Below are positions 23,818-37,501 of a stretch of 64,000 bases of DNA, in pieces. The translations under genes were made by a program, and so were the position numbers. Below the pieces are notes generated by a model. The model was not told the DNA's origin, did no database searches, and worked only from the letters and a program-made list of their open reading frames with translations. The DNA lies in NCBI GenBank assembly GCA_032988165.1, contig JANTQF010000097.1, forward strand, positions 1 to 64,000. The letters are read 5' to 3'. The stretch's first letter is position 1, and each line of letters opens with the position of its first letter. This stretch comes from Emmonsiellopsis sp. PD_33. Lineage: Eukaryota > Ascomycota > Eurotiomycetes > Onygenales > Ajellomycetaceae.

Positions 23818-26800
23818 GCTTCGGCGGGACGATTTACGTCAACCTTATCAAACAGGTGTCACAGGAGCTGGTCGGACTGTATACTGATGTTTTCAATACA
23901 GATCCAAATAGATAAGTTTGTGTCAAATTCTTATCTCCTCGCTTCCTTTTCGAGGGCGGCGCGCTTAAAAAATGCGGTCGATTGAGGTTAAATCGAAGAT
24001 TTCGTTTGCCGATATTGTTTCAACTGGGCTTTCGAGGCTCCTCGAAGTTTCAAAGGTAGTAAGGACACAAACTTCAGGTGAGATGTGTTTAGGCCAAAGT
24101 AAAATGTGCCGGGGAAATTCAAGAGCCCTACAGAAATCCAAAACCCAGCGGGAATGGGCCGGAGCTGGCACAACGAATGTGGCGAGATGTGTTCCGAGGC
24201 GTCGAGGGTCGGGAAAATACACAGAGTAAAACGATTGTAGTGGGACGGATTAGCGCAAGATATTGCTTCCGCTATAAAATATTTCCCCTGTAGCGAATGA
24301 CACTCCCCGGTGGCGGTAAAAATCCCTTAAAACGAAGGGCAACACAATCAAATGGTGTAACAGGCAGATATATGGAAGAAACAAAGTAGGCTTCCTTTTT
24401 TAAATCCGGGGCGTAGACTGTTCTTTTGTACAGATCTCGATATACCTCATGGTACTAAAAGCGGAGGATGGCTTGGCATCAGAATTCCTAGCATGAATAA
24501 CGAGGATGAGAGAGGGGTGATGGGCCAGGGTGAAATGATAAACCTGGTTGCTCCAGGACATCGAATTAGCCCAAGCGGCTCGGCATAAAGAAGGACTTGG
24601 ACAGGGTAAGAACGCACGTCAACCCAGAAAGTTGAGGTATCCGCTTTGCGGAACGGGGGAATACTCACTCGGTGACCACGGAAGGGGTCGGCGCTTGTGT
24701 CCGCATTACCGCATATCATGTAGGAGGTTGAACCACGAAAGCATACGATTCGGTCAATTGACTACCAGTTTAACGGTCCATGGACCGTAAAAATGCCGGT
24801 TGATATGTTAAGAAAAACCTGACTTTTCTTCAATAACTAGTAGTATTAAATACCAAGATGCATCGGAGGTTGTGCCGTGTATTGTCAACATGTATCGAGG
24901 GGTTGGATGGGGGTAGCGCCAAAACGCCCAATGCTGAAGATAGCTCCTCAGTCGAATTCCATAGAGGAAACGAAATAGGAAAGGTGATAGAAAGTTCACC
25001 GTAGTTCCAGCGAGCATGCCTGCCTAATCCGCACATCAGAAGCTACTTGTATTAAGCCGCCAGAAAGGTGGGCTCCATGACCAAGAGATCCTCTAATGAG
25101 GGGAACCTATTGGCTGCCCGCATCTCCAATTGGTGTGATATCTGCGAAGAGGCCTCCACCATCGTCAGCGGTTTTGTTGGCTCCATAGCAGAACTCCAGT
25201 GTATCCGCATGGGGTCCTGTTGAAACACTCCTGCAGCCAGTGAGCGTCTCGCCTAACTTCTCGGTCCGTTTGGGGTGTAGCCAGCTTGCAGGGTTGAGCA
25301 GAAGGCTTGGAATAAGAGTGGACGCCATTCTGTGTGAGAAGCTGCCCAAATCTTGGGCTGAGCGATTGTAGATGGCTTCAAACCCAGAGGAAGCAGCCCA
25401 TTCCCAACACAACGCGTCCCTAAATCAGAGGATTCAGCCTTTTACTCAGCCTCCTGTCAGTGGTTAAGGTAAGGTCCACAACATGGGGTGTTGGGGTGAC
25501 ACAACCGGTTAAGATTCTAACAACGGTACGACCGGACCGGAGACCGAAAGCCAGAGGGCTAGAAAGAGGATAGGCTGGCTCGCTGGGAATCCACCGTAAG
25601 GAGTTTAGCGGGAGAGAGAGTCAGGCGGCGGGGTGATCCAGGTTATTTCCCAGTTAAAAGTCTGGCACTACAACCAAAAAAGCTGTAGCACAGGCATGGG
25701 GCTGGTCAGAGAAGCAAGGTTTCAGGGGGTGAACCTAGGGGCCTAGGGGGACCCTGCTTCTTGTGGTTGTCAGGTATGGGCAGCCAAAAAATAGGCTGGG
25801 TTGGGACCTGCAGAATCAACGGGTTGGCACAACTGCCAGAGGGCCCTGCCGAAGTGAAGGAGTGTGGAAAAATGGAAGAAGCGAGCTCTGATCAGCGGTT
25901 GGTCGGGAAAAAACAGAGATGGGGAGCACACCAGTGCAGGCATCTGATGACAGGCAGCCCCGGTAAGTGGGAAGGCTAGGCAGGTGTGGGCAATGACAGA
26001 GCAGGCGAAATGACCTGCTTCGGTCCGTAGTAAGTTAGTTAGCTAAACAAGGATAATGGGTGTGTTCAAAGCAAATGTAATAAGAAACCACCCCAGATGG
26101 TATGTCGAGACGGGCCGGCTGTCCATGGGCTGCGACTATTGACGCCATGTAGAAACCACCGATCGATCTCGGAGTGACGGAAGCTATGAAACTGTGTGTC
26201 GCCTCGTCCTGTGTTTGCTGAGTGAAATGGGATATCCAATAATAGAACATTCAACAACGCGGGGGAATTATGCCAGTCGCGGGGATGGAGCAGGGAAGGC
26301 GGAATAAAAAAAAAAAACGCTCGGGGTAAAGCGAACAGGCGGAGAAACTGAAGGGACGGGATGGGTAAACACGGTGAGGAAGGGAGCCAGTAATTTTCCA
26401 CTTGGACGAATGTTTGTCCGTCCATCCAGAGCATGATAATGGACGCATAAAAGTCCTGGGACGGCGGATGGGGTATCACCATCGCATCTTCAGATTGTTT
26501 TACCCGCAACAACGTCAAAAATATGTCCTACAAACTGGCGCTTGGAGTGACCATACCAGCCGATCACAAAGAGATTCCCCGTGCAACGCCTGCCAAGCTC
26601 ACCTCCGGACGTCAGTTGAGAAGCCTTGATGGATCCGAATTAGTCCGCTCTACGGGGACAAAGCTCTTGGCAACAGCCGGACTCCAGTAGGCCAACTTTA
26701 GGCTGGGATCAAGATCCGCAGCAGGGTTCCTCCAGGTTGGCGAGAAACACGGTCTGTGGCGGGAAACTTGTGGGATGGCAGTCGTGCCCATCGCACCAGA

Positions 26801-29800
26801 CAGCACCGAGGGATAACTACACGGCACTTAGATGCTACAACATGACAGCCACAACCATTGGGAATTTGACACGCCCGAGGTATCGTGAGCAAGCTTGTGT
26901 GTTTGAGAGTCGCGTAGCCAGCCGGGAGTCAGGCTGAAATGCGGGTAAAAAGGGGTGGGTTCTTCTCGTTAGGCTCGAGTTAGCCAGCACGCTGAGGGAG
27001 GGATAGGTGAGACTTGCAGACAGTTAGGATGGCTAGGATGGTTAGGATGGTTAACCTAGCTGCTCCACACCCAACCGGCCATGGAGTCATGGACTCATGG
27101 GCCGAAGCTGCTGCCGGCGGTGGACCTGGTGGTGGTTGGGACGCGGGATGTTGTGCAGAGAAGAAGGGTTGACGTTGGCTTCGGCGTTTTGACGTCGTCT
27201 TAGTTCTGGGGGGCAGATTGCTTGTTCCATGCCACTCACGCCGGGTAAAAACAACACCTCTACTAACTTACTCTTGCAGTCTGATATCGCGGGGAAGCTC
27301 TTCTCTGCTGTATCCCCAGTCTGCCAGTGCATTGCATCCTTATTACTCTGATTATTGGCAGCGGTGGCGGCGCCCTGTTCAACCTTGGAACCGCCCACCG
27401 CAGCCACGGTGTATCAAAACAGCCCTCTCTCTTCGCTGGCCTTGCTGGTGGCTATATTTATCTTCTTTCCGCCCCCGGCCGCGTTTCTTTTTATGCATGG
27501 CGGATGCCCTGATGGGGAAGTTGAGTGTCCACCTCCGCGTTCTGCAAATCATCCATCCCATATAACCAGTATCACCAGTATCACCAATATCAATGCGCCC
27601 AGAAACAACCACTGCTCTGTACATACTATCTCCACTCTGTCCGAGAACCTAGTTTCAGGCTTTGGATTGAAACCTCAAGGCCCATCATTTATGCCACACC
27701 ATCCGCATGAAATCGTGCGCGAAGGAATATCCCTCTGCACAGACAGCCAAATCCTAGTTCTGCCTGCTTCCCACTTTTTATCCAGAAAGAAACGGACTCT
27801 GACCCGGGCTGTTTAGCTACTGAGCCAATGAGCAGAATTCTGGCCTGAGATGCAATCTTAACAAGGATGATGCCAGGGATCGGCTTCTCTTCTCGACGTG
27901 TGCAAAACTTTAACTCCTTCAGCCACGGATCTACTTTCCCCAGCGAGAAAGATAGTTATAGGCCTGGGAGAAACAAACGGCCAGGCGAAGAATGCTGTTT
28001 GACCGCTAAAAACCCGTCTAACCACCGCCTCTCGTCATGCAAGTTTCAAAACCCAGGTTTCAACCATTCTGGACTCGGCAAGAAGCTGTGACGATTTTAC
28101 CCCCTCGGCCACCCACCACCTCACCCTTTGATTTATTAGCTGTTCTTCTAGAACAGCGAAGATGGAGTTTAAACCTTTAGGATGTCGATCCTCTGATTTA
28201 TCCATTTCTTCGCAGCCGCCGTCCTTTTTTCCCGCTTTCTTTGTGGCGTTCTCCCCGGAGTCCCCATTTTTTCTACTCCCCTTCTAGAAGGCGGATGGAA
28301 AAACAGCAAACAGCAAATCAGACGCAGGTCAGTCTTTTTTAACTTATTATAGTTAGCGGATGATTTTATTATTTGCTTTTTTTTCTGTTATGTTCTTTGC
28401 TTTTTTCCGTTTTTCGCGCCATTTTTACCTCCTCCCCAGCAGGCCCTGTAACTCTCGGCAAGGAGAAAAGCCGCCGTTTTTCCTGGACTTTTTTGTCTTG
28501 ACCCCCTAGCCCAAAACCCTATTCTGTGCTTGAGGAGGGGAGAGGAGTAATGGAGGATTTGCACGCGCCGTGTCAGGATGGAACTGCATTATTTTTTACT
28601 AATTCGTCGTTGACGATTGCACAGCTGTTACTCTTCGACGCTGTTTCCGCGCTGGATTCTGTCGGAATAAAATAAGGGGAGTGTCTATTATTTCTTCAGT
28701 GACGACAGGGTTCTATGAACACAGCGGTTAGCCCACTTAGTTAAAAACTATATTTCGTTTCTTTCGCCCGTCCCCAGCCTCCTTCTATCCATCTAAAAGG
28801 AATCATTGTGATGGAGAATAATAAGGTGCTTATTATTACACATTTTTCCGAGTTTATTTCTTCTCGTCTCCCTTTCTGACATCTGTTTTCTGGCTCACAA
28901 TTTTCTCCATCACGCCGAAACGAAAACCCGAACAAAAGCAAAAATTCCCTAGGGTGAATGTTTTCTCCAACCTCACTAACTTCTAACCCCACACACAACA
29001 TGCCGAAACCACCATACCTAGGCACCTAGGCACAAAAGTAACCACAACGCCGTGGGACACTCACGGCAGTTGAAGAAAGAAAAAGGGGGAGAACAAACAG
29101 TTCGTTCCCCATCCAGCGGTGGATTTCGGAACATCTTGTTTCCCTCACCATCACAATAATAGGCAACCAGCCTAGGTGCTTCAAGGCTGTTTTAAACATG
29201 CTGCACCATCTCTCTTCATGGATGCGTCGTCGTAGCCGCCCGTGCCCTTGCCCGTGCGATGTTGATGTAGATGTGTGCGCGGCCGTGGCAGATCCGAGGA
29301 GCAACAAGCAGCTGAGATCGTGTGATTGGCATGGTTCGCATAAACTAATCTACGCCTTGTTTCGTTCCCAAACGGATCGTTGTCTTGGTTAACTGGAATG
29401 CCGGTTTCATGGGCTGCGAGGAGTGAGAAGTGAGAAACAGCCGAGAATCTGCGAGCAGGTTTGCTGGTGGGGGAGGAAGTACTGTAGATACCGTCAGCAG
29501 AATGGGATGAAGGTGAGTGATGGATGGATGAATGGTTCCTGGGAAATATGGGGATTGTTCGTTACGCTTGGCTGTGGTTGTGACCATCAGATCAGGAACC
29601 GCACCCGGATTGTGACGTCGACTGGCGTTGGGAAGTTTTACCTAGGCACGGCAATTTCGTGGACTATTTTTTGTTCCTCAGGACGTTCGTTCATGGAACC
29701 GAGTAGTAGGTAAGATGCCTAGGGATGGATACACATCCACACATGTCTGAGAATGTCATCGGCGGTTATCGACGCACTGGTTCTACATTCCAGGTATCAT

Positions 29801-30613
29801 ATTTTGAAATATGGCAACTACCAAACGGTCAGTCGAGGGGGAATACAGAGTACTAACTACCAAATACATGATTCTAGGTACATGCCAAGTATAGAACATT
29901 TTTCATTCTTTCGCTTTCATTCTACGCCGCTTGCTACCTATGTACTTGGGAAATGCATGGACAGCATAGCTTAGATAGTTACCATTTATTACCTAGAGAA
30001 TGTTTAAAAAAAATAACAATAATTAAAGCAAAAGAATCACTCCTTCTGACATACATATCATGTCCCCCGCGCCTTGCTTCGTATCAGACAAACCCTACGG
30101 ACACTCCCTGGTATGTAGTACATACTCTTCTCGGGCTGTCAAAGCTACTTTACATATATAGATAGATAGGAGGGTTACGCGTGCGCGGGTATCATTCAAT
30201 CAATCAACCACACTCCTTTCTGTTATAAAAATCCGTAAGAAAATGACAGTATATAGGTAAGTAGATGTAGAACTAACTCGGTAACTTACCTACTTCATCG
30301 CGTGCATTTCTCTCTTTTTTTTTCCTTCTTGTTCTTGATTTTCTTGTTTTATTGCGGTAGTTCCTAAGTCAAGAAGAGGGAGAAGAGGGAAAGAAGACGG
30401 AAAACAAGGAGAAGAAAAAGATCATTTTTCCAGGGGAACAAAAATGCAGTTGGTTATCATTATTGGACTCCATGCGTTAACTACGTATCCTACCTAGCAT
30501 AAATGCTTTTTTAAACCTCAAAACAACAGGCGAAATCACACCATAAAACCGCAAGTAATAACACACATGACAATATATATCAACACATCAACCACCATAA
30601 ACCACTTCCTCAA
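23818..30613. other. 6.8-kb gene desert upstream of the homeobox gene
   Basis: I find no convincing gene on either strand. Open frames are short, overlap on both strands and have no recognisable domain. The region contains polypyrimidine tracts (about 28200-28460), a short 'taggatgg' tandem run near 27025-27052 and repeated CCTAGG motifs at about 25733-25750, 29017-29030, 29170, 29640 and 29717. Long non-coding upstream regions are typical of fungal developmental regulators, so this may be promoter and long 5' leader of the homeobox gene. Non-coding RNA remains possible. Confidence 0.5.
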
Positions 30614-33600
30614 TTAATCAAGAATACTCTCCGGTTGCACATCCCTCTCCTCTTCCTCCTCCTCCTCTCCCCCCTCCTCCGCAATAGTCTCCATAACCTC
30701 ATCAACAGCCCCCTCAACGCCCAAAGCCTTAATCTTCGCCTGCGTCATCTCATACACATACTGGCCCAGATGCTCGATGCCCTCCATCGGGGTCCCCTCG
30801 ACATCTTCTGCAACTGATCGCTTGGTTGGGAAGAGCTCGCCAGGGACTAGCATGAGCTTGTCGGGCCGTTTGGCGAGGATATCAAAGGCCGGCTTGAGCT
30901 CGAAGCACGATTCGAAAACTTCTCGACGACCGAGGATGTATAGGCCTAGGCGCGCGCGGGAGAGGGCCACGGTGAGCCGGCGGACGTCACGGAGGTAGCC
31001 CACGGTACGGGTACGGGTGAGGGAGAGGAGGACGTCTGGGTGGTTTTGGGTTAGCTGGGTGTCTGACATGCTGGATGGGTGGATGGAGGAGTCTACTTAC
31101 AGTCATTTTGCTCTCCTTGATACTTATCCACCGTCGTCACGATTTTCGGGAGACCAAAGAGCGAGTTTTTAGCGCACCGGTGATTGAGGACATCCTTGAT
31201 GAGTGCTTTTTGGCCCGCATACGTTGTTAGGATCGATATTTTGGATGCTGGATAGCCAAGCAGACGCATGTATTGGTATATCGCCACGGTGTACTCGGCC
31301 TCTCCCAGATTTTGAATGAAATGGGGGGATGGCTCTCGTTCGCCGACTCCCTGGTAGTCTGGGACGTTGATGAACTGGTAGTCGAACTTGAACCCGGGGT
31401 TGGCGAGTTTGAACTCTTCGTTCTGTTCCACTGATGGGAGATTCCCAAGTCGCTCATAGCGCCATTTGAACAGTTCGGCGATCGAAGGGCGTGAGCGGCC
31501 TTGTTGGTCGAGGTTTATGGTCGGCACACCTAGTCTAACAAGTCGTAAGAAGAGAGTTTGTTCAAAGTTTGCGTATTGTCGGAAAGCTAGATTTTGGACG
31601 ATGGGGGAATTTTGGAGATGATCACCACAGAGAACCACTCGTTTAAGCGGCAGTTCTCCGTTCTTGACATTCTGAAGAGCACATGGTATGAAGCTTTCGA
31701 TTTCCGTGATTTGCGCTGCTTCTTCCATTACGACATTGTCATAGTGGAAGCCAAGGGCAGCAATTTCTTGTCGCCTCATAGCCGCATGGGTGGAGGTCAT
31801 GGCGATTATTCGAGCCTCTTTTACCAAAAGATAATTTGCTTTGTCGCGTTGTTGCCGGAGAATCTCAAAAGGACGAATATCCTCTAGCTCAGAAAACAAT
31901 TTTTCCATATGCCTTTGACAGCCAGAGACCACATCGAGCAGGGCCTCCTTCGGCACATCCGAATCAAAGAGTGGCTTTGGTGTGTCCGAGAAAAATGAAT
32001 GGAAAGGGAAGGCTTCAATGACAGTTTCACGCGGACAGTCCTCAGACTTGATATTGTCCCAGTATTTCGTCCACGCTGGTTGAATGTAAACCGTATTGAA
32101 ATAGCCTGCAGTTTCGCATGAGTTACCATGCGCCCCTTCTGCTCCGATGGAAGCGGCTAAGCGATCAACTTCAGCAAGGTAACTGGCGCGATTCTCAAGG
32201 AATGTTTCCACTCTGCCAAACTTGCTGTAGCTAGCATCAGTGTCGAGCTCCTCCTCACCACGACCAAGCCGCAAAAGATGGCGTTGGTCAATATCCAATG
32301 CCATGATCTTTTGGAAAAGTTGGTTGAGTGCCTGATTACTATGAGCAACGAGCAAAGTTCGCTCATTAGGGAAATTGTGGTAAATATTGCTGATAATCTG
32401 AGTTGCGACATCAGTTTTGCCGGTTCCAGGAGGGCCAACAATAACAGTCAACCCGGGCTGGGTACCGGACACGATAGCTTCAACTTGAGCTGGGGTGAAT
32501 CTTATCGTGTTGAGTTTTGGGGCATCAACCGGATAAGGCCCTGGGTTAGGGGGCTGATATGATGAAACCCGTATTAGGCTCTGGGTTGATTCCACCACCT
32601 CAACTTGGTCGCGCCGTCGCTTTTTGGATGGGTTTAAAGTGGCTGCCTTTGACTTCTCACCAAACATCTCTAGAACATAGGGAGGTCCAAAACTTGAGGC
32701 CTTAGTTCCGGTTGGTTCAATTGTCCTTCCAGGAAAGCTTTCAATAAGATGTTCCCAGTTTAAGAAGGTATCACGGAAGTCCACAGATTTGACTTTATTG
32801 TCCAGCTCGGTGTATTTTGCGCCAGCAGGATCTCCATAGCCCAGGAAAACCTCCTGCAACCATGACGGTAGATTTGTATCTGCAATTGTAAGGTTTTGCA
32901 TGGTTTCGAGAATTGGCCGGAAGTTATTTTCTCTGCCTTTCCGCCTAACAATCACGTTAATAGCGCTATAGACATCGGCCTTGCCTTTGGCGAGACTGTC
33001 CATGTCTGCTTTGTATGGTGCTGCGTCGAGGTTGACAAGCAATCTTCGCATCCGGGGTCGCGGTCTATGTCCATTTGTCTCATCGGCTTGAGGTTCCCTC
33101 AGCCGCCGTCCATTTTCGTCGAGAACTTGTACAATTTCGGCAGTGCGAACATGGAGCAGTCTGACCTCATCTTTCGGATCCCTGTCTGCACTAAATATCT
33201 GCTTCACCGATTTCTTAGGCTGCATTGCAAGAAGGAAAACTACATCGTCCTGACGAAGGCTTTCCCATTCTCTCCGGACATTTTCCCCAAGGCGGCTCAC
33301 GTCGAGCATGATTTCAGCGCGAACGTATGCGGGGTTGATTGATCCGACTTTCGGAGGCGCAACTTCGGTGACGGCCGGTTTTGAGATGGGAATCGCCATC
33401 CTTGAGAAGCCTTCAAAAGACACCTCTCCGGTATTTCTCTTGAGACGGGGCTGTAGCCGCTTGATGACTGATTCCAAATCTTTCCGGATTTCAAAGAAGG
33501 ATTCAGATCGATAAAGGAGGAAAGATCGCCACAGGAAATCGCCCAGACTGAGATACTGTAGGTTTAATTTCGGGATAGCCAGGGGTTTAGAGCCATCATA

Positions 33601-35096
33601 GGACTCGTTTCGGAGCAGAGCAGGATCATACAGCGCCGTCTCAGTTGGTAAAACGGTTAACTCTGACGCGGATTCTTGAAACGAGCGCCGGCGCTCGAAT
33701 GTCGACAGAATAATTTCGAGGAATAATTGGCGATCGGGAACAATGTTAGTCTGCTTGGGATAAGATGTTCTGAAACCGAGATGAGAACACAAAGTTTCTA
33801 ATTCCTCGTCAGTTAGGGCAGACAAATGGCCTTCCAATTCGGAACGCTGTTCAATAGAGCCGTAATTCGACAATGCCAAAATCGTCAATTTCTCCTTGAA
33901 GTGCTTGATTGCTGTTCTCTGAAGATGTGCGAGTTCTCCGCAATGAACCTCATAGACAGCCTCGGGAGATTGGTGCTGGCCCGACTGGTCATCCACAGCA
34001 AAATTTATAAAATGTCTGAGGAGAGTGTAAAAATCGCGGAAGAGGGCGTTCGGTTCATCATTGTAGAGTTTGGACAGGCGGATAACCGAAAGGATATTAA
34101 GATCTTTGAGAATAGAATTGAAGTACCGTCTCGTCGGAAGTTGACTGTCCAAGTCGACCAAGAACTCCATGAATCGTTCGCAGTATCGCACGTTGTCCGC
34201 ATCGGTAGAATTAACGGGGTTCAATCGCTGGAGGAAGTCAAGGAGCATCGAATATAGCCAGGAGCGCTCGAACCGAAGTTTCGCTTTTCCAGCTTCATCT
34301 GCCTTGTCGTAGCGTTTCCCAGCCAGTCTCCATCCCCTTTTCAATGAGTCCATCTGTTCGAGTAGCTTGTTTCTCGTAGCCTCGCTATGAAGGTTGTGCC
34401 AAGTCGCAATCGACACAAGCGGCGCGCATTCCTTGCGGATAAGGCCATTCTCCAACGACTGGAAAGCGCTAATAACAAACGACAGGAGATATATCTTGGA
34501 AGTTGTAGGTAAGCTTGTATCGAGGTTCAGGGCAAGTATACGGCGGAAAAGGTTCGAGAAATCGTCTGGTCGATCGGTGAAATGCTCTGCAACGGGGTCA
34601 GCACATGCTACCTGGAATCTAACATCCAAACGCGGGCTTCTCTCACCCCATATTGGCAAATGTTCTCTGTGTTTTATGCCCGCGATCACGGCAATCAGCA
34701 GGACATGGTAGTTGGAGGAGTCTTCGGAGTAAGTAGGCCATAGGAATCTGGGGGTTCAATGTCAGCGGAGGCAGTCCCGGGCAATGGCAGGAGGAATCAA
34801 ACATACTTCTCCAGCACATGCAGGTTTTCCAGTATCAGCAGAGAGCGAATGGCAAACTTCTCGGACACCAGGCCGTCCCATATCTCGTTCTTGATCACAT
34901 CGGGTTTGGCCCTGGGAGCTCTGGCCAGCCGCAGCCAGTGATTCCTGGCCAGCTGCACCCAGCGGTTGTCCTCCTGGAAGTCATTCACCGAGGGGCGGAA
35001 ATCCAAACTCTGCGCCATAGCCGGACGCATCTGCAGGCCCATTGCTGAAGACCAGGTGGTTGCGCTGGTCAAGAATCGAAGTTGACCAAGTTCCAA
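30614..35096 (-). CDS. AQR: Aquarius-like spliceosomal RNA helicase (Cwf11 family)
   Basis: Three exons: 35096-34807, 34747-31101 and 31035-30614, giving 1452 aa. Aquarius (fission yeast Cwf11) is an SF1 helicase that binds the intron upstream of the branch point in the active spliceosome. The N-terminal half is the armadillo-like region (NRWVQLARNHWL, SEDSSNYHVLLIAVIAGIK). The helicase core shows Walker A GPPGTGKT near residue 866, the motif II variant NVVMEEAAQITEIES near 1101, VVLCGDHLQNSP, and DKYQGEQND with VALSRARLGLYILGRREVF near the end. Starts at Met1, Met19 or Met27 are all possible; Met27 (MAQSLDFRP) matches typical fungal starts best. A short acidic EEEEEE tail closes the protein. 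The gene is divergent from THOC1. Confidence 0.94.
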
Positions 35097-35263
35097 ACAG
35101 AAGTTGGCGACGCGCAGAAAACGTCCGTGCGCGCTTTGTCAGGCCGGGCAAACCCAACGTCGACAAAAGCTTCAACCACAACTCCGCAATCCAGCACCCA
35201 CCAGCCCCTGATATTTACTTGCTGCTGTGCCAGGCAGTCCAGTCGCATTCCCTACCCTGAAGC
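35097..35263. promoter_or_regulatory. Shared divergent promoter of AQR and THOC1
   Basis: Only 167 bp separate the two outermost start codons, or about 245 bp if AQR starts at Met27. Both products act in nuclear mRNA processing and export, so shared control is plausible. No TATA-like element is obvious. Confidence 0.6.
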
Positions 35264-37501
35264 ATGGCGGCAGACGAGATTCCCGCGGTCAAGGTCTATC
35301 GCCAGCTGGTCCAGGACCTGCTGGACAAGGCGGCGGAGGTCAAGGACGCCAGCATCGAGCCCCCGCTGAACGACTCCGACCTGGGCGACGCGATACACCA
35401 GATCCAGCTGAGGGAAGCGAGCGGGCTTAAAGAGCAGAGCCAGCAAGCTCAGTACGCGGTGGTGGAAACAGCTTTTCGCGAGAAGTTCTACGACCTCCTT
35501 GTCAGTAACCCTGCGCGATTGAGACCAAGTGACAGCTTTCTAACGTCGCTGTATACAGGCTACGACATCTATTGACGACCCTGCTTTTATTCAAATATGG
35601 AACCTCCTGGATATTGTCTCTATATTCTCGGACAATGGTGAGCTGCTGTGGGAATGTGTTCGTTTGTTCGGGTCCTAACATCTGCCATAGAACAATGCGA
35701 ACCAGGCCTTATATTCTGGCTGATTGAGGAGCTGTTGGACAGTCAAACCATCGATGGCTGTCGGAAAGTCTTTGACTACCTAGAATCACGGAGGGAAAGG
35801 AATACTGCAGTACGCTTGCTCCGGAAGAAGTTTGCGATGGACCTATACTGATGCGTAGCGGTTACAGAAACACTTCAAGCAGAAAAACTTGATTATCCTA
35901 CGATCATGCAACGAACTCCTACGAAGACTCTCGCGAGCCGAGGATACGGTATTCTGCGGTAGAGTGTTCATTTTTCTCTTCCAGAGCTTTCCGCTAGGAG
36001 ACAAAAGCTCCGTCAACCTGAGAGGCGAATTTCATACAGAAAATGTAACCACGTTTGATGAACTACCCAAAGCTCCGGAGAGCAATGAAAATGCGATGGA
36101 GGTGGATGAGCCTGAGAAAGAGGCCTCCATAGACACCAAGACGGAATCCCAAACAACAGAACGACCACCCAGCACGCAACCTACACAGGGCTCATTCGAC
36201 GAGACTCAGCAGGGCTCGAAGCCGGTTACACCAAAGCCGAGTAGCCCAGAGACCACGCCCCCGATTGCCATGGACGAACTGTATCCCATTTTCTGGGGTC
36301 TACAAGCCAATTTCTCCGCCCCCGCCAGACTGTTTGATCCTTCCAATTTTGCGTCGTTCAAAAATGGTCTTGAGACGACCCTTTCTATCTTTAAGAAGGT
36401 CAACACCGATATGGAGGTTCGAACGACCAAAGGGTCAGAGGAACAACGTCGTGGCCTTAAACGGAGACGGGTAGGAGATGGCACTGAAATGACAAACAGC
36501 TTCAATCCCAAGTATCTCACTAGCCGAGATCTGTTCGAGTTGGAGGTATATACCATCGTTGCCACACTAGTGATCGATTGCTAACTCAATGGATAGGTGA
36601 ACGACGTTGCCTTTCGAAGACACATTCTTGTCCAATCTCTGATTCTTCTAGACTTTGTTCTTTCACTTACACCGAAGGCCAAAGCAAAACTTGCCGACTT
36701 AACAAACAAATCAGTGCTCTACCCATATGTGCTGAACGACGAGGATGTGAGTTTCCCCTGCACTTCGATGTGTTGTTCGAATTTCTAATCATTATCTAGG
36801 CAAAATGGGCTACCCAGACCAAATCGGCCATCGCTAGTTATTTGCAGCAGGGCTCGGAAGGCAAATTCTATTATCGTATGGTGGATACAGTCCTCACAAG
36901 GGATAAGAACTGGGTTCGATGGAAGGCCGAAGCGTGTCCTCCAATTGAGCGCACCCCAGTCTCTATTCAAGATTATCTGGATACCCAAACTAGCTCAATC
37001 AGAGTGTCCACCAGCAAGCGGCTCCGAGCGACCCCAATGGGAGCACTAGATCTAAAGTTCCTGACTGAGGACAAGAAACATGATGCCGTAGAACGTCTCA
37101 AGGCATCGGACAGATTCACCACGCCCGAGCCAGATTCTTATATGCGAGACATCGAGGGAGACGAACTCGACCTCGAAATGGCAATGACCGATGAAGAGAA
37201 AGAACAGTTAGCAAAGGCCAAGGCCAGCAAAACCTGGAGGACATTGCGTCTCTCTTCTCGAAGCAAGCTCAACTTGTTCGACAAGATCGAGGACGGGAAT
37301 AATCTCAAGGTTCTGTTTGAGACTCCTGCGCCGCCAGAGGACGCGAGCAAGCCACAGACAATTACGGAGAATGGCGTGAACGGTCAGGAAACAGGGAAGG
37401 AAACTCCCGTGAAGGAGGAGGCGAAGGGGGAAGTTGAAGATGAGGCAGCAAAGGAAAACCAAGCCCCGTCCAATCAATCAGCACTGGAGCAGGAAGGTTG
37501 A
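35264..37501 (+). CDS. THOC1: THO complex subunit 1 (Hpr1/THOC1)
   Basis: Six exons: 35264-35500, 35559-35637, 35691-35809, 35868-36545, 36597-36746 and 36800-37501, giving 654 aa, the usual length of metazoan-type THOC1. The THO complex couples transcription elongation to mRNP assembly and export. Family blocks seen after splicing are QIWNLLDIVSIFS, LRSCNELLRRLSRAEDTVFCGR, IFLFQSFPLGDKSSVN, LYPIFWGLQANFSAPARLFD and FYYRMVDTVLTRDKNWVRWK. A KRRR basic patch before the fourth intron may be a nuclear localisation signal. The C-terminal 100 residues are Glu/Lys-rich and low in complexity. Introns are 48-58 nt and all phases agree. Confidence 0.95.

Noticed and set aside
27355..27816. 153-codon plus-strand frame with a hydrophobic segment
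   Set aside because: The hydrophobic stretch looks like chance translation of pyrimidine-rich DNA. There is no homology signal, and overlapping frames are equally open.
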